This document shows positions 1 through 10,820 of a stretch of 64,000 nucleotides of DNA, one piece after another. Both the position numbers and the translations under genes were made by a program. Source of the DNA: Urechis unicinctus (lineage: Eukaryota > Annelida > Polychaeta > Xenopneusta > Urechidae); NCBI GenBank assembly GCA_034190875.2, contig CM067346.1, positions 11,413,091 through 11,477,090 on the forward strand, written 5' to 3'. The notes below the pieces were generated by a model that saw only the letters and a program-made list of their open reading frames with translations, was not told the DNA's origin and made no database searches. Numbering within the stretch: position 1 is the stretch's first letter; each line of letters opens with the position of its first letter.

Positions 1-2
1 CT

Positions 3-2795
3 ATGGACAGACATGCAGTAAGGAGAGCCCATGTTCTACGTGCTCCTGCCCTCACCACACTGTGGCCAGGTGATTATATTGAAGTAGCCCTGCCAGCTGA
101 CCTCGCCACATCGGATGGTGAGATTAGCATAGAACCACATGACTCATCGCCTCTCGCTTCTCCCTCAGTCCTCACTAGTGTTGCAGGGAAAATCAGGATA
201 CCAAATCTCACTGGAGAACCACAGACCTTGAAACGAAATGAACATTTCTGCAAAGTAAGAGCCACGACTTACCCAGAGGATATCACAGTTACCCCTACAA
301 TGCACACTAAACCCCATAAGGCCAAAACTACCAACCTGCCTCGCTACAGTGACAGGGTCAACCTTGACCCCCATGGACTCATGCCGACCAATATCAAATC
401 TGAGTTCCAGAGTCTATTATCAGAGTTTGACGAAGTGTTCAACCCAGAGTTCACAGGTTACAATGGCGCTGTAGATCCCTTCAAAGCCAAGGTTAACATG
501 GGTCCAGTTCAACCCCCTCAGCGCAAAGGCCGCTTACCTCAATATTCGAGGAACCAACTTTCAGAGCTCCAAGCCAAATTTGATGAACTTGAGTCTGTAG
601 GTGTGTTTCGTCGACCAGAGGACATTGGCATATCTGTCGAATACGTAAACCCATCATTCCTTGTCAAAAAGCCTAACGGAGGTTTTCGACTAGTCACAGC
701 ATTTGCTGACGTAGGGCGATACAGTAAGCCCCAGCCATCGCTGATGCCTGATGTAGACTCAACCCTCCGTCAGGTCGCCCAGTGGAAATATCTGATTGCC
801 ACTGACCTCACAAAGGCTTTTTATCAGATTCCCCTTGCTAAGGAATCAATGAAGTACTGCGGTGTTGTAACCCCCTTCAAAGGCACCCGAGTGTATGCCC
901 GTACCGCGATGGGTATGCCAGGCTCTGAAACTGCGCTAGAGGAATTAACTTGCCGTGTCCTCGGAGACCTAGTAGAAGCTGGATGCATAGCGAAACTTGC
1001 CGACGACTTGTACTGCGGTGGCCAGACTTTTGAAGAACTACTACTACAAAACTTTAAATCCGTCCTTCAGGCCTTACAGAAATGTAGCTTGACCCTCTCC
1101 GCTCCAAAGACAGTTATCTCCCCAAAGGAAACTACCATATTGGGGTGGATATGGCGACTAGGTACAATCAGCGCAAGTCCCCACCGTGTCGCGACACTTT
1201 CCTCTTGCCCCCCACCAAACACTGTTTACGGTTTACGTGCGTTCATAGGAGCATACAAGGTACTTGCGAGAGTCATGCAAGGCTGTGCATCACTCCTCTC
1301 TCCGCTTGATAGTGTTGTCGCAGGTGGACGCGAATCAAAGGAGACCATCCATTGGACCGACGAACTCCTCCGTGACTTTACAAATGCCCAGAAGGCGTTA
1401 TCTTCTAACCGCACCATCACTCTCCCCACATCTACTGACCAACTATGGATAGTGACAGAAGGTGCAGTCCGAGACCCTAGACTAGGAGCAACGCTGTACG
1501 TCACTCGTAACAACAAAGTCTGTCTTGCAGGCTATTTCAGTGCCAAACTGCGTAAGAACCAGACCAATTGGATTCCGTGTGAATACGAGGCTCTATCCAT
1601 CGCCTCCGCCATAAAACATTTCAGTCCATACATCATCCAGTCAACTACAAAGGCTTGTGTGTTAACTGACAGCAAACCATGTGTGCAAGCTTTTGAGAAA
1701 TTATGCAGAGGAGAATTTTCCGCTAGCCCTCGAACCTCGACATTCCTGTCCACAGCGAGCCGCTTCCAAGTGTGGCTACAACACGTGTCAGGCTCTGTTA
1801 TACTTCCATCCGACTTCGCGAGCCGCAACGCCCCCGTGTGCAATGAGCCTAAATGCCAAATTTGCTCATTCGTCAGCACGTTTGTCGCTAGCGTTGTGCG
1901 TCAAGTGTCCGTCGATGACATCCTAGCAGGATCGTCCAAGTTGCCGTACACCAGTCGGTCCGCATGGTTGTCTATACAATCCAATTGTACAGACCTTCGT
2001 AGAACACACGCGCATCTGTGTCAAGGCACCCGGCCCTCCAAGAAACAAACTACGGTCAAGGATGTCAAACGTTACCTTAACGTTGCTTCTATTTCTAGGG
2101 ACGGCCTCCTTGTCGTCAAACGTGACGCACTGTTTGCCAGTTCAACTGACTGCATTATTATTCCCAGAGCGGGCGTCCTCGATGGTCTATTGACAGCCTT
2201 ACATCTAAAACTTGACCATCCTTCAAACCACCAGCACAGGTGCGCCGTCCAACGCCATTTTTATGCACTTGACCTAGAGTCCGCAATCAAACGCACCACC
2301 GATGGTTGCCACCAGTGTGCCGCCCTCCGCAAGGCACCTAAGTTTCTTCAGGAGCAAAGCTGTGGGGATCCGCCAGCCTCTGTGGGTACCCAGTTTGCTG
2401 CGGATGTCATAAAGCGCGGGCGCCAACTTATTCTAGTCGTCAGGGAGTGCGTGTCATCCTATACCAGCACCATGCTGATTGAGGACGAAAAACATCAGTC
2501 CCTTCGTGATGGCCTACTGCAATTGTGCGTCAACCTTCATCCACTCGATGGCCCTATGGCTGTTATTCGCACGGACCCAGCACCAGGATTCAAATCCCTT
2601 GTAGACGACGAAACTCTAGCCAAATATAGGTTATCTGTTGAACTGGGACGCGCTAAAAAAAAACGTAATAAAAACCCAGTGGCTGAAAAGGCCATCGAGG
2701 AGTTAGAAACAGAAATACTTCGTCAGGATCCACTGTGCCGTTACACCACCCATCATTCTCTCCCTCGCTACAGCACGTCTCAACACTCGCATTAG
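3..2795 (+). pseudogene. Ty3/gypsy pol: reverse transcriptase, RNase H, integrase (main frame)
   Basis: A 930-codon frame, open from the window edge, so the listed start is not a true start. Residues 1-110 look like a linker after a missing protease. RT spans about 165-400, with catalytic Asp268 (ATDLTKAF) and Asp334/335 (LADD). RNase H spans about 480-610, with Glu529, Asp556 (LTDSKP) and Asp604, but the usual first Asp is Glu486 (IVTEGA). Integrase starts with an H2C2 zinc-binding region (His734 or His739, His743, Cys769, Cys772). Its DDE core has Asp801, Asp858 and Glu895, the last two separated by 36 residues. The frame then ends early in unrelated residues after about 910, where the integrase continues in the next frame. 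The role would be reverse transcription and integration of the element's RNA. Called a pseudogene because of the frame break; family assignment is secure. Confidence 0.93.
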
Positions 2796-3486
2796 GAAAC
2801 GTGGTCTGTCTGCTCGTGAAATGCTTTTCCAGCGAGACCAATTCTACAACCGACAGATACCTGTAGAAGATCAGTCACTCCTTATGCAACAACACGACGA
2901 CAGGAACAAGAATCATCCTTACAGTGAGATAAGCAAAACCCCATCGCGTCGACAACCAATCCCTCCTCGGCTAAACCGAGGTGATCTTGTATATTTGTTC
3001 TCCGATAGGAACAAATTGTGTGCCCGCGACAGATACTTAGTGGTAAGCGTTGATGGCCAATGGTGTAATATCCAAAAGTTTGTTGGCTGTCAATTACGTA
3101 AGTCATCGTACCGTGTGAAGACTTCAGATTGCTTTAAAGTAGAGGGTCCTTCGCAAATATCGGATTCGCAGGGCCCTCCCCGGTTTGTGCAAAGCGACGT
3201 TCATTCGGACGATGATGACAATGTGCACGTTGGCCCTCTAGTTGGACAACAAGATTTCTCAAACAATGTACCAATATCCGCTGACATTATACCTCCTCCC
3301 CTGCCTGAAATACCGTCGGTAATTTCTGAGCCCCCAGGTAGTTCTTCAGACCTTCCCACTAGTACAGAAACTGATTCGAACACTTTGACTGTTTCCCCAA
3401 CAACACCCTCCCCACCCTCGTGTGACACACGTCCCAAACGTGATCGTCAGTTGCCCCAAAAACTAAAAGACTATGAGCTGTATTAG
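2734..3486 (+). pseudogene. Ty3/gypsy integrase C-terminal region (shifted frame)
   Basis: This frame takes over from the preceding pol frame by a one-base shift between about 2734 and 2750. The overlap still encodes integrase-like residues before the Met at 2821. The middle (about 2980-3150) holds a compact basic/aromatic domain with GDLVYLFSDRN and RDRYLVVSV, typical of the SH3-like domain after the DDE core in this group. The last 90 codons are acidic, then Ser/Pro/Thr-rich and low complexity, ending in a TAG near 3486. It belongs to the same polyprotein. The shift could in principle be programmed, but it lies inside a conserved domain and no slippery heptamer was seen, so a decay mutation is likelier. 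Confidence 0.85.
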
Positions 3487-3830
3487 TAGAACTCTCAGTG
3501 TTGGATCATTAATTCATTTTGCCCACATTCATATTGGTCAAATAACATATGTTCTTAGTTGTGTGGCTAGTGTTTAACACTTTATTGTGAATCATGACAA
3601 TTTTTATATAAAAAAACCCCCAAAAAACAAACATGTACTCTTACAAGGTTTAATTCCAGTTGACTGTTACCAGTGTTAGGTTATATTTTGATCAAACGTT
3701 CTGTGAGTCATATAAAACTGTTGGGTCACCATATTTAGTAACGTTCATTTATAGTTGTTTGCAACTTTGCGGGTAATGTTTCCTTATCATTCATAATAAC
3801 TTAGCCATAAGTCATTTAAAAGAAAGAGGG
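3487..3830 (+). other. Retroelement 3' untranslated region with polypurine tract
   Basis: No reading frame of note. AT-rich sequence after the pol stop ends in a purine run at 3818-3830 (AAAAGAAAGAGGG), in the right place just before the probable LTR to prime plus-strand DNA synthesis. Confidence 0.55.
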
Positions 3831-3839
3831 TAGCGCCAG

Positions 3840-4024
3840 TGTAATGTATGTTGGTTATTATGGTTCCGGAGATCTCGGGCCGGGCTCCATTTCATGTGTT
3901 ACTCGTATGTGCTGCTCTTCCGGTTTTCCGCCATTAAACGTTCGATCTCTCACCGTGGTTGTGTGTGTTCCTCTTTACTGGCGCAGTTTAAAACCTCAAC
4001 ATGGCCGACTGCCACAATGCAACA
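3840..4024 (+). repeat. Probable 3' LTR (about 185 bp)
   Basis: The stretch begins TGTAATGTATG ten bases after the purine tract and ends GCAACA, giving the TG...CA edges of an LTR. The second LTR lies outside the window, so this cannot be confirmed by pairing. Just beyond it, at 4030, is TGGTGGAGCTAG, which begins with the TGG expected of a tRNA primer-binding site. Confidence 0.45.
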
Positions 4025-4556
4025 TAATTTGGTGGAGCTAGTGATTTCCAATAGAAAGCAGAACCAATACAGCCCATAACAATATTTAAACCTGCAGTAT
4101 GAAACAGTATTATATCATCTTTGACCCATTTTCTCCGTACGTCACACGTAGATGCGCGCCAAATTGAAAAGCGCAAGTTGCTTGCTAGCTCCTCCACTCG
4201 ACCTCGATTCGCAGACACTCTGCTACCTCTTGATAATTAGCTGTGATATCGGTATCCATGTTGGACAACAATACTTGTGTTTTTTTTATGGATATGAAAG
4301 CAATAACATGGTAATTTGCGTAAAGTGTCTTAAGCATATACTGGTCAACTAAATTCTAGATAATTATGTTGTATGTGGTCATTATAAAGAAATTTGTGGG
4401 TTATAATTAGTATTTTAGCTTTATGAAGTTTCTCAGATCATTACACAAATGCTGCTAGTCTTGTTTACACAATTTGGTCCTGCCATAGAAGCCTTCCCGT
4501 TGGGCTGTTGTTGAAATGGGCACAAAGATGGTCTCTTTGTATTTTCGATTCATGTG
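4025..4556. other. Intergenic, no recognisable gene
   Basis: Apart from the TGGTGGAGC motif at 4030, I see only AT-rich sequence with short chance ORFs. It could be internal sequence of a neighbouring retroelement copy or ordinary flank. Confidence 0.4.
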
Positions 4557-5240
4557 TTACGAGGGGGCCTCTCCGCTGCTGTCCATCAAGAAGCTGGCGT
4601 CCCTGACGCCAAGAACCGAAGATAACGTTCCCTTGCTCATCCTCGTGGTCAACCTCGGTCTCTGGTCCGCATCAAGTTGTGCAACGTGACAACACTCCAT
4701 ACAATGTTGATAGTACTGGCAACGCTGCATTGCATGGTCGTCAGCAAACATCTCCACCGGTGCGCCAAGATGCCAAAGGCATTCTCCACGACACGTCTGG
4801 CCTGGGACTGCTGATAGTTGAACACTCTTTGTTCATGTGTCATTCCTCTCATAGAGTACGGCTTCACCAACCAGGTTCGAAGCGGGAAAGCGTCATCTCG
4901 TAGTATGAAGTATGGGATGTTGCAGTCTCCCTTAAGGGAGAGGCTAGGCTGGAGGGAAACCGATGGAGTTGTCCTTGAGAGTGGCCCGGAGAGAGGAATC
5001 ACTGAAGATGACACCCAGCAGGACAATGCAGCAAAACTTTTTGTAGTTGAAGAATTCGCTCCCGGACTGATGCGGTTTCTTAATTGCGACATGTTTACCG
5101 TTTATGGCATCACAAGCATGATGGAAGATCCACCTGTAGCCGAATCCCTGCGCAAGTTCACGCCATTGGTCATGGGAAAATGGCAGGATGAAGAGTGTCT
5201 CTCTGAAGAGCCCGACGGTACAGGCAAAACCTGGTACAGC
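4557..5240 (-). pseudogene. PIF/Harbinger transposase remnant (HARBI1-like, DDE_Tnp_4)
   Basis: Read on the minus strand from about 5240 down, the first recognisable piece contains DAINGKHVAIKKP, the region of the first catalytic Asp in Harbinger transposases. After CCIVLLGV about 20 residues normally carrying the second catalytic Asp are missing, and the sequence resumes at FSDSSLRATL. A frameshift near 4945-4960 moves to the frame with IPYFILRDDAFPLRTW, RVFNYQQSQARRVVENAFG (catalytic Glu) and LHNLMR. A further shift near 4650 leads to the acidic tail (HEDEQGN). The N-terminus is missing. The family would catalyse cut-and-paste transposition, but the deletion and shifts rule out activity. 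No terminal repeats were identified. Confidence 0.9.
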
Positions 5241-5243
5241 TAA

Positions 5244-5556
5244 GCGGCAAATAGCTTACGCCGAACTTAAGCATATAAACATAGATCAACTGATCGGTCG
5301 GCTGGAACCAAATATAATGATTCAAAGCTTATTTAAACGGAATGAGCCACTAAAGACAAGAGCAAATATTTTATTTCCATAAAAATCAACTACAATTAAA
5401 CATCATCGGGAATCATTATTCCCTTCAAGTGAACTTTGGCAAACAAACACGTCAGTCTATTATTCAACACGATTCGTGACGATTGCAAAAAAGTTGATTT
5501 GAAATCATCGTGCATTCAGCCCGACTGGACAAAACATATGGGAGGGGAACATCAAC
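5244..5556. other. Intergenic, nothing recognised
   Basis: AT-rich sequence between the Harbinger remnant and the first tandem element copy. No ORF, repeat or RNA gene is supported. Confidence 0.5.
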
Positions 5557-5650
5557 CAGGTCAAAGACGACCGCAGAAGGAAGTACGTACCTCGATCGAG
5601 GTACGTACCTCGTTCCTAGTACGGCGTACTTGGTTTGAAGTATGCATACA
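5557..5650. repeat. Left terminal inverted repeat of the tandem element
   Basis: Starts CAGGTCAAAGACGACCGCAG. It contains a perfect 26-bp palindrome at 5583-5608 (half-site GTACGTACCTCGA), then a second GTACGTACCTCG. Its partner is the right end at 13690-13787 in reverse complement. Such reiterated half-sites at transposon ends usually bind the transposase. Confidence 0.75.
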
Positions 5651-7690
5651 TAAACATTAATTTTCTCAACTGTTTTTCAAATTGTGACATTATTTACTGA
5701 GATTTGGTTGGGTTAAATCGTGGAAACCCTCTTAGTAGTCACAGCCTCGATTTTGGACCATATTTAGCGTTGCCCATGTACGAGAAGGCTTTTCTACGCG
5801 TTTTCAAACTTTAGTTCGGCGGCCATCGCGTGTCTTTTCCGACGATTGATGAGGCAAAAATCCTTTTTGAATCAGTCTGGCAAAGTAAAGAACTTACTTT
5901 TTGCGGAGCATAGTTTGTCTAGATTATATGAAATACATACAACATCACACCCCATGTCAATCCATTTGCACACGTCTGATATTTTTACTACAATCGAAGT
6001 ACGCCGCACCATGGTGGTTTCAAACTTCGCTGTTGTCTACCCGGGTCTGATTGAGAGTGTTCATATACGCATTCAGTTGTGTTCAAAATGAATGGTCTTC
6101 TCAATAGAATAACAAAGCAGCCAGTGTTTATTATTGAACAGATGCCCCCAAAAACACCACAACAGTAAGTTTTCATACTTTTGTTGACCTGTTCTGTTTG
6201 TGTTTTTTGAAAACTTTTGTTTTAATCGGATGTTAGGTTATTATTTAAGGCTTAACAGATGGAAATGGGCATCATTACATATCTAATGGTTTTAGAATTT
6301 TAAGGTTTACCAGATATGGAAAATGGAATCCAGAACAAAATCACAGGGTCAGCGATCATGTTGTTTGGAATTGACTATGCTTTAAAAAATTACTTCCATA
6401 GCAGAGATCCAGTGTGGAAGACCATTCCTCATCGGTTAAATACATGGTGTTTATTCATGCTGCTAATAATGCCGTTTCTATCAGCAAAATCATATGCCTA
6501 ATCTTATGAAATATATCAGGCAGATCCATATTTGGTGATAAGAAATAGAGTAACAGCAATGTTTGAGTTAATTTTATTTTAGAAATAATTCTCAAGTAGC
6601 AAATTGTGTCCAAAATCACATACATACAATATTCGTTATTACATAATAGGAAACCGAGTAATCCCGGCTGAAGGAATGTTCAAGTCTGGATAGATTTCAT
6701 CCACTTCATCAATGCATGATTGACAGAACTTAGGAGCAGTTTTTGTGTAATGGACAGATTCTGTTTTTCTTTGACACCACTTGGAAATTTTAATTTCAGG
6801 TTGGAAATTTTAATTTCAGGTTTCCAGTTTCCAAACATCCTCATTGTGATTGAAGGCTTTCAGAAGAACACCGTCTTGAATATGGCTTGGCCCATAGCTG
6901 TTCCATTCTGAAAAAAAAACCAAAAGTAAATCAGATACTGGCTAGTCAAATACATAACATTAAATATTATAATCTATGTTTAAGTACACAACACAAACCA
7001 GCAATTCCTGTGAGATTGTTTTATATCACCCTCTACTAATAGACTAAATCATATTCGGTTTGAAATATTGACATAGTCACTTCAAGCCGTGCACGACAAA
7101 TTCCAAAACAAATTATCTTATAACTTGCGATTCGGTCGTACGATTCATAAGTGTCATTCTTTTATCTGTATACGATCTACTATCAGAATATGGCACCAAT
7201 TCAAAAGGAAGCACACCGTACTTCGATTTAAGTACGATCGCATCACTACGCCATTGTTTCAGAAAAATCATTCAACAGTGGTGTTATTTATTAGCGATAG
7301 CTCATTAATATGCCATAGAATTTTGAATAACATATAATGTATCATTAGATGATATACTTGTAAATTAGAAAACATAGACCTTACCTCTGCCATGTTGATG
7401 TGTGTACAAAATTTAAACCATGAACGCAGAAAAACTTGAAGTCGCTGTCGAATAATGGAAGTGAAAACTCTTCTTGTGAAGGCCCAATATCGCCCACAAC
7501 AACAGATTTGGTTTCAAATGTAGGCCATAATATATTTGCATAATTAAATCGTTCAAAGCCAATCACATTTCAGAAAATAATGTCATAAAATGCAAAACAG
7601 CAGAGGGCGGTGGCACGACTATCATGCGTACCTCAATCGAGGTGCGCCGTACTGGGAACGAGGTTTTCGATCGAGGTAAGTACTTCTTGG
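5557..7690. repeat. Tandem element copy A, internally deleted
   Basis: Colinear with copies B and C, but it jumps at about 6656 from the sequence matching 8829 to that matching 9677, so about 840 bp are missing, including most of the conserved minus-strand ORF. Its right end (7650-7690) is degraded: the GTTCTGCGGTCAGTCCGCGAC end is gone and the first bases of copy B are altered. At 6170 it reads AACA/GTAAGT, a good splice-donor match, where B and C read GCAAGT. Confidence 0.85.
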
Positions 7691-10600
7691 TAGGTCAAAG
7701 ACGACGCAGAAGGAAGTACGTGGTCGATCGATTTTCCTAGTAAACTTGGTTGAAGTATGCATACATAAACATTAATTTTCTCAACTGTTTTTCAAATTGT
7801 GACATTATTTACTGAGATTTGGTTGGGTTAAATCGCTTAGTAGTCACAGCCTCGATTTTGGACCATATTTAGCGTTGCCCATGTACGAGAAGGCTTTTCT
7901 ACGCGTTTTCAAACTTTAGTTCGGCGGCCATCGCGTGTCTTTTCCGACGATTGATGAGGCAAAAATCCTTTTTGAATCAGTCTGGCAAAGTAAAGAACTT
8001 ACTTTTTGCGGAGCATAGTTTGTCTAGATTATATGAAATACAGTTTAGTGAAAATTGTATGGCATATTTGTGACTTATGGATGATAACATCACACCCCAT
8101 GTCAATCCATTTGCACAACCGATATTTGCGTACTCCAATCGAAGTACGCCGTACCATGATTGTTTCAAATATCGCTTGTTGTCCACCCGGGTCTGATTGA
8201 GAGTGTTCATATACGTGTTGTGTTTAAAAATGAATGTTCTTCTCAAATAGAACAACAAAGCAGCAAGGTGTTTGATATTGAAAAGAATGCCCCCAAAAAC
8301 ACCACAACAGCAAGTTTTCATACTTTTGTTGGCCTGTTCTGTTCGAGTTTTGGAAAAATTTTGTTCTTGTTTTTATTGGATGTTAGGTTATTATTTAAGG
8401 CTTTACAGATGGAAACGAGCATCATTACATATGTAATGAACATTATCATTTTAGCACACTTAAGGTTTACCAGATATGGAATGGATTGTTCACAAAATCA
8501 CAGGGTCACGATCAGGTTGTATTGAAATTTACTATGCTTTATTACAAATACTTCCATAGCAATGTGGACAGTAGTCATAAGAATATTCCTCATCTGTAAA
8601 CTTCATGATGGTGTTTATCCTACATGCTGCTAATAATTGAGTTTCTATCGGCCAAATCATATGCCTTTAACAATATATCATGCAGATCCATATTTTGTGA
8701 AGGAGTGGAGGAACAGCAATGTTTGAGTTAATTTTATTTTAGAAATAATTCTCAAGTAGCAGATTGTGTTCAAAATCACATATGTAAAATATTTGGTATT
8801 ACATAATAGGATACCGAATCCCCGAATCCCCGAGTGCAGGTACATTATAAATCAATTACCAGTATTATAATGAGACAGATAATGATAACAAGTACAGTAA
8901 CGTTATGACTGTTTGACAGCTAAAGGTATATGTATGATGTTGATGCAATAAGTGAGATACAAAACTATGATATGTCTAGGACAGGTTACACAACGCATGA
9001 TAAAGCTACTTAAATAGGTCATGACACAGATAGGATTAATTGATATACCTATACATGTACAGACATACATATTACAACAGTGAGTGTTGAATGACAAAAC
9101 TAGAGGAAAGCATGTACAAAAGGTGGGATGGCATTGAAAACGGAAGGGGGGGGAATGGGAGTGCAAATTGATGTGATCTCGTTGAAATCTAATTGAAAAA
9201 GACAAAGAAGTGCTGGTTACCTGACCATATCCGCGCGGGATTTAATTGGGGCAGCCTCTAAAGAGAAAAGATAAGGACTTATGCGATAACATTTACAAAT
9301 TCGACAAATTCAACCTATGTTTTCATGAAAATGGAATCCAGAATAAAATATTCTCTCTGTCTCTGTTGTTTGGAATGGAATATATTGGAAAAAAAATTAC
9401 TTAAACTTTCAGACATCCAAAGTGGAAACACCACACATGTTAAATACATATTGTCTACATAGCTGATGAATGCCGCGAGAGCGGAAACGAGAGGAAGAGG
9501 ATAATATGCAAAAGTCTTATGAACTTGTTCAGCGATGTGAGGGCAATATTCTGGTTGAGTATATAGACGAGAACAGGCAAGACCTGGTACACCTCTCACA
9601 GGAATAGCTTCTTCATTGAGAGAGCTGTAACCAACTTTCAGCGGCTTGGAAGGCGGCTCCATGGACTTATCACTAACGGCTGAAGGAATGTTCAAGTCTG
9701 GATAGATTTCATCCACTTCATCAATGCATGATTGACAGAACTTAGGAGCAGTTTTTGTGTAATGGACAGATTCTGTTTTTCTTTGACACCACTTGGAAAT
9801 TTTAATTTCAGGTTGGAAATTTTAATTTCAGGTTTCCAGTTTCCAAACATCCTCATTGACATTGTGATTGAAGGCTTTCAGAAGAACACCGTCTTGAATA
9901 TGGCTTGGCCCATAGCTGTTCCATTCTGAAAAAAACAAACAAAAGTAAATCAGATACTGGCTAGTCAAATACATAACATTAAATATTATAATCTATGTTT
10001 AAGTACACAACACAAACCAGCAATTCCTGTGAGATTGTTTTATATCACCCTCTACTAATAGACTAAATCATATTCGGTTTGAAATATTGACATTGTCACT
10101 TCAAGCCGTGCACGACAAATTCCAAAACAAATTATCTTATAACTTGCGATTCGGTCGTATGATTCATAAGTGTCATTCTTTTATCTGTATACGATCTACT
10201 ATCAGAATATGGCACCAATTCAAAGGAAGCACACCGTACTTCGATTTAAGTACGATCGCATCACTACGCCATTGTTTCAGAAAAATCATTCAACAGTGGT
10301 GTTATTTATTAGCGATAGCTCATTAATATGCCATAGAATTTTGAATAACATATAATGTATCATTAGATGATATACTTGTAAATTAGAAAACATAGACCTT
10401 ACCTCTGCCATGTTGATGTGTGTACAAAATTTATACCATGAACGCAGAAAAACTTGAAGTCGCTGTCGAATAATGGAAGTGAAAACTCTTCTTGTGAAGG
10501 CCCAATATCGCCCACAACAACAGATTTGGTTTCAAATGTAGGCCATAATATATTTGCATAATTAAATCGTTTAAAGCCAATCACATTTCAGAAAATAATG

Positions 10601-10730
10601 TCATAAAATGCAAAACAGCAGAGGGCGGTGGCACGACTATCATGCGTACCTCAATCGAGGTGCGCCGTACTGGGAACGAGGTACGTACTTCGATCGAGGT
10701 ACGTACTTCGTTCTGCGGTCAGTCCGCGAC
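7691..10730. repeat. Tandem element copy B, full length (3.04 kb)
   Basis: Nearly identical to copy C over its whole length, with scattered one- to three-base indels. It holds a minus-strand ORF (9315-9820) and a 20-bp tandem duplication at 9793-9832 (TTGGAAATTTTAATTTCAGG twice). On the minus strand it has a candidate short first exon reading ATGGCAGAG/GTAAGG (about 10400), and a T-rich CAG acceptor near 9928. These hint at a spliced minus-strand transcript, but no continuous protein results. Confidence 0.85.
9315..9820 (-). CDS. Hypothetical ORF of the tandem element (copy B)
   Basis: A minus-strand frame open from about 9820, with a Met at 9716, ends at 9315. It begins with a Cys-containing segment (KFCQSCIDEVDEIYPDLNIP) and continues with IPVRGVPGLACSRLYTQPEY and a hydrophobic stretch. 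I do not recognise the family. The matching frame in copy C differs by a three-base in-frame indel but is otherwise kept until a poly-A length difference changes the last residues. It could be an exon of the element's protein or chance ORF preservation in recent duplicates. Confidence 0.3.
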
Positions 10731-10820
10731 CAGGTCAAAGACGACCGCAGAAGGAAGTACGTACCTCGATCGAGGTACGTACCTCGTTCCTAGTACGGCG
10801 TACTTGGTTTGAAGTATGCT
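10628..10820. repeat. Junction of copies B and C: back-to-back inverted repeats
   Basis: The right end of B and the left end of C meet at 10730/10731, placing two arms of about 90 bp head to head. The palindromes at 10681-10706 (one mismatch in the centre) and 10757-10782 (perfect) flank the junction. Single-stranded, this would fold into a long hairpin. Confidence 0.75.

Larger units (their letters stand above)
1..4024 (+). mobile_element. Ty3/gypsy-like LTR retroelement, 3' part (5' end outside window)
   Basis: A pol reading frame with the order reverse transcriptase, RNase H, integrase is followed by a non-coding tail, a purine-rich tract and a probable LTR. RT before integrase is the Ty3/gypsy (Metaviridae-type) arrangement. 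Gag, protease and the 5' LTR would lie left of base 1. One frameshift in the integrase and a changed RNase H residue suggest the copy is no longer autonomous, although the rest of pol is open over 930 codons, so it is fairly young. The exact clade is not assigned. Confidence 0.92.

Noticed and set aside
8903-9205. 100-codon minus-strand ORF in the tandem element
   Set aside because: Its copy-C counterpart is shortened at the start (11954-12148) by a length change in a G-run, and it shows no motif; likely chance.
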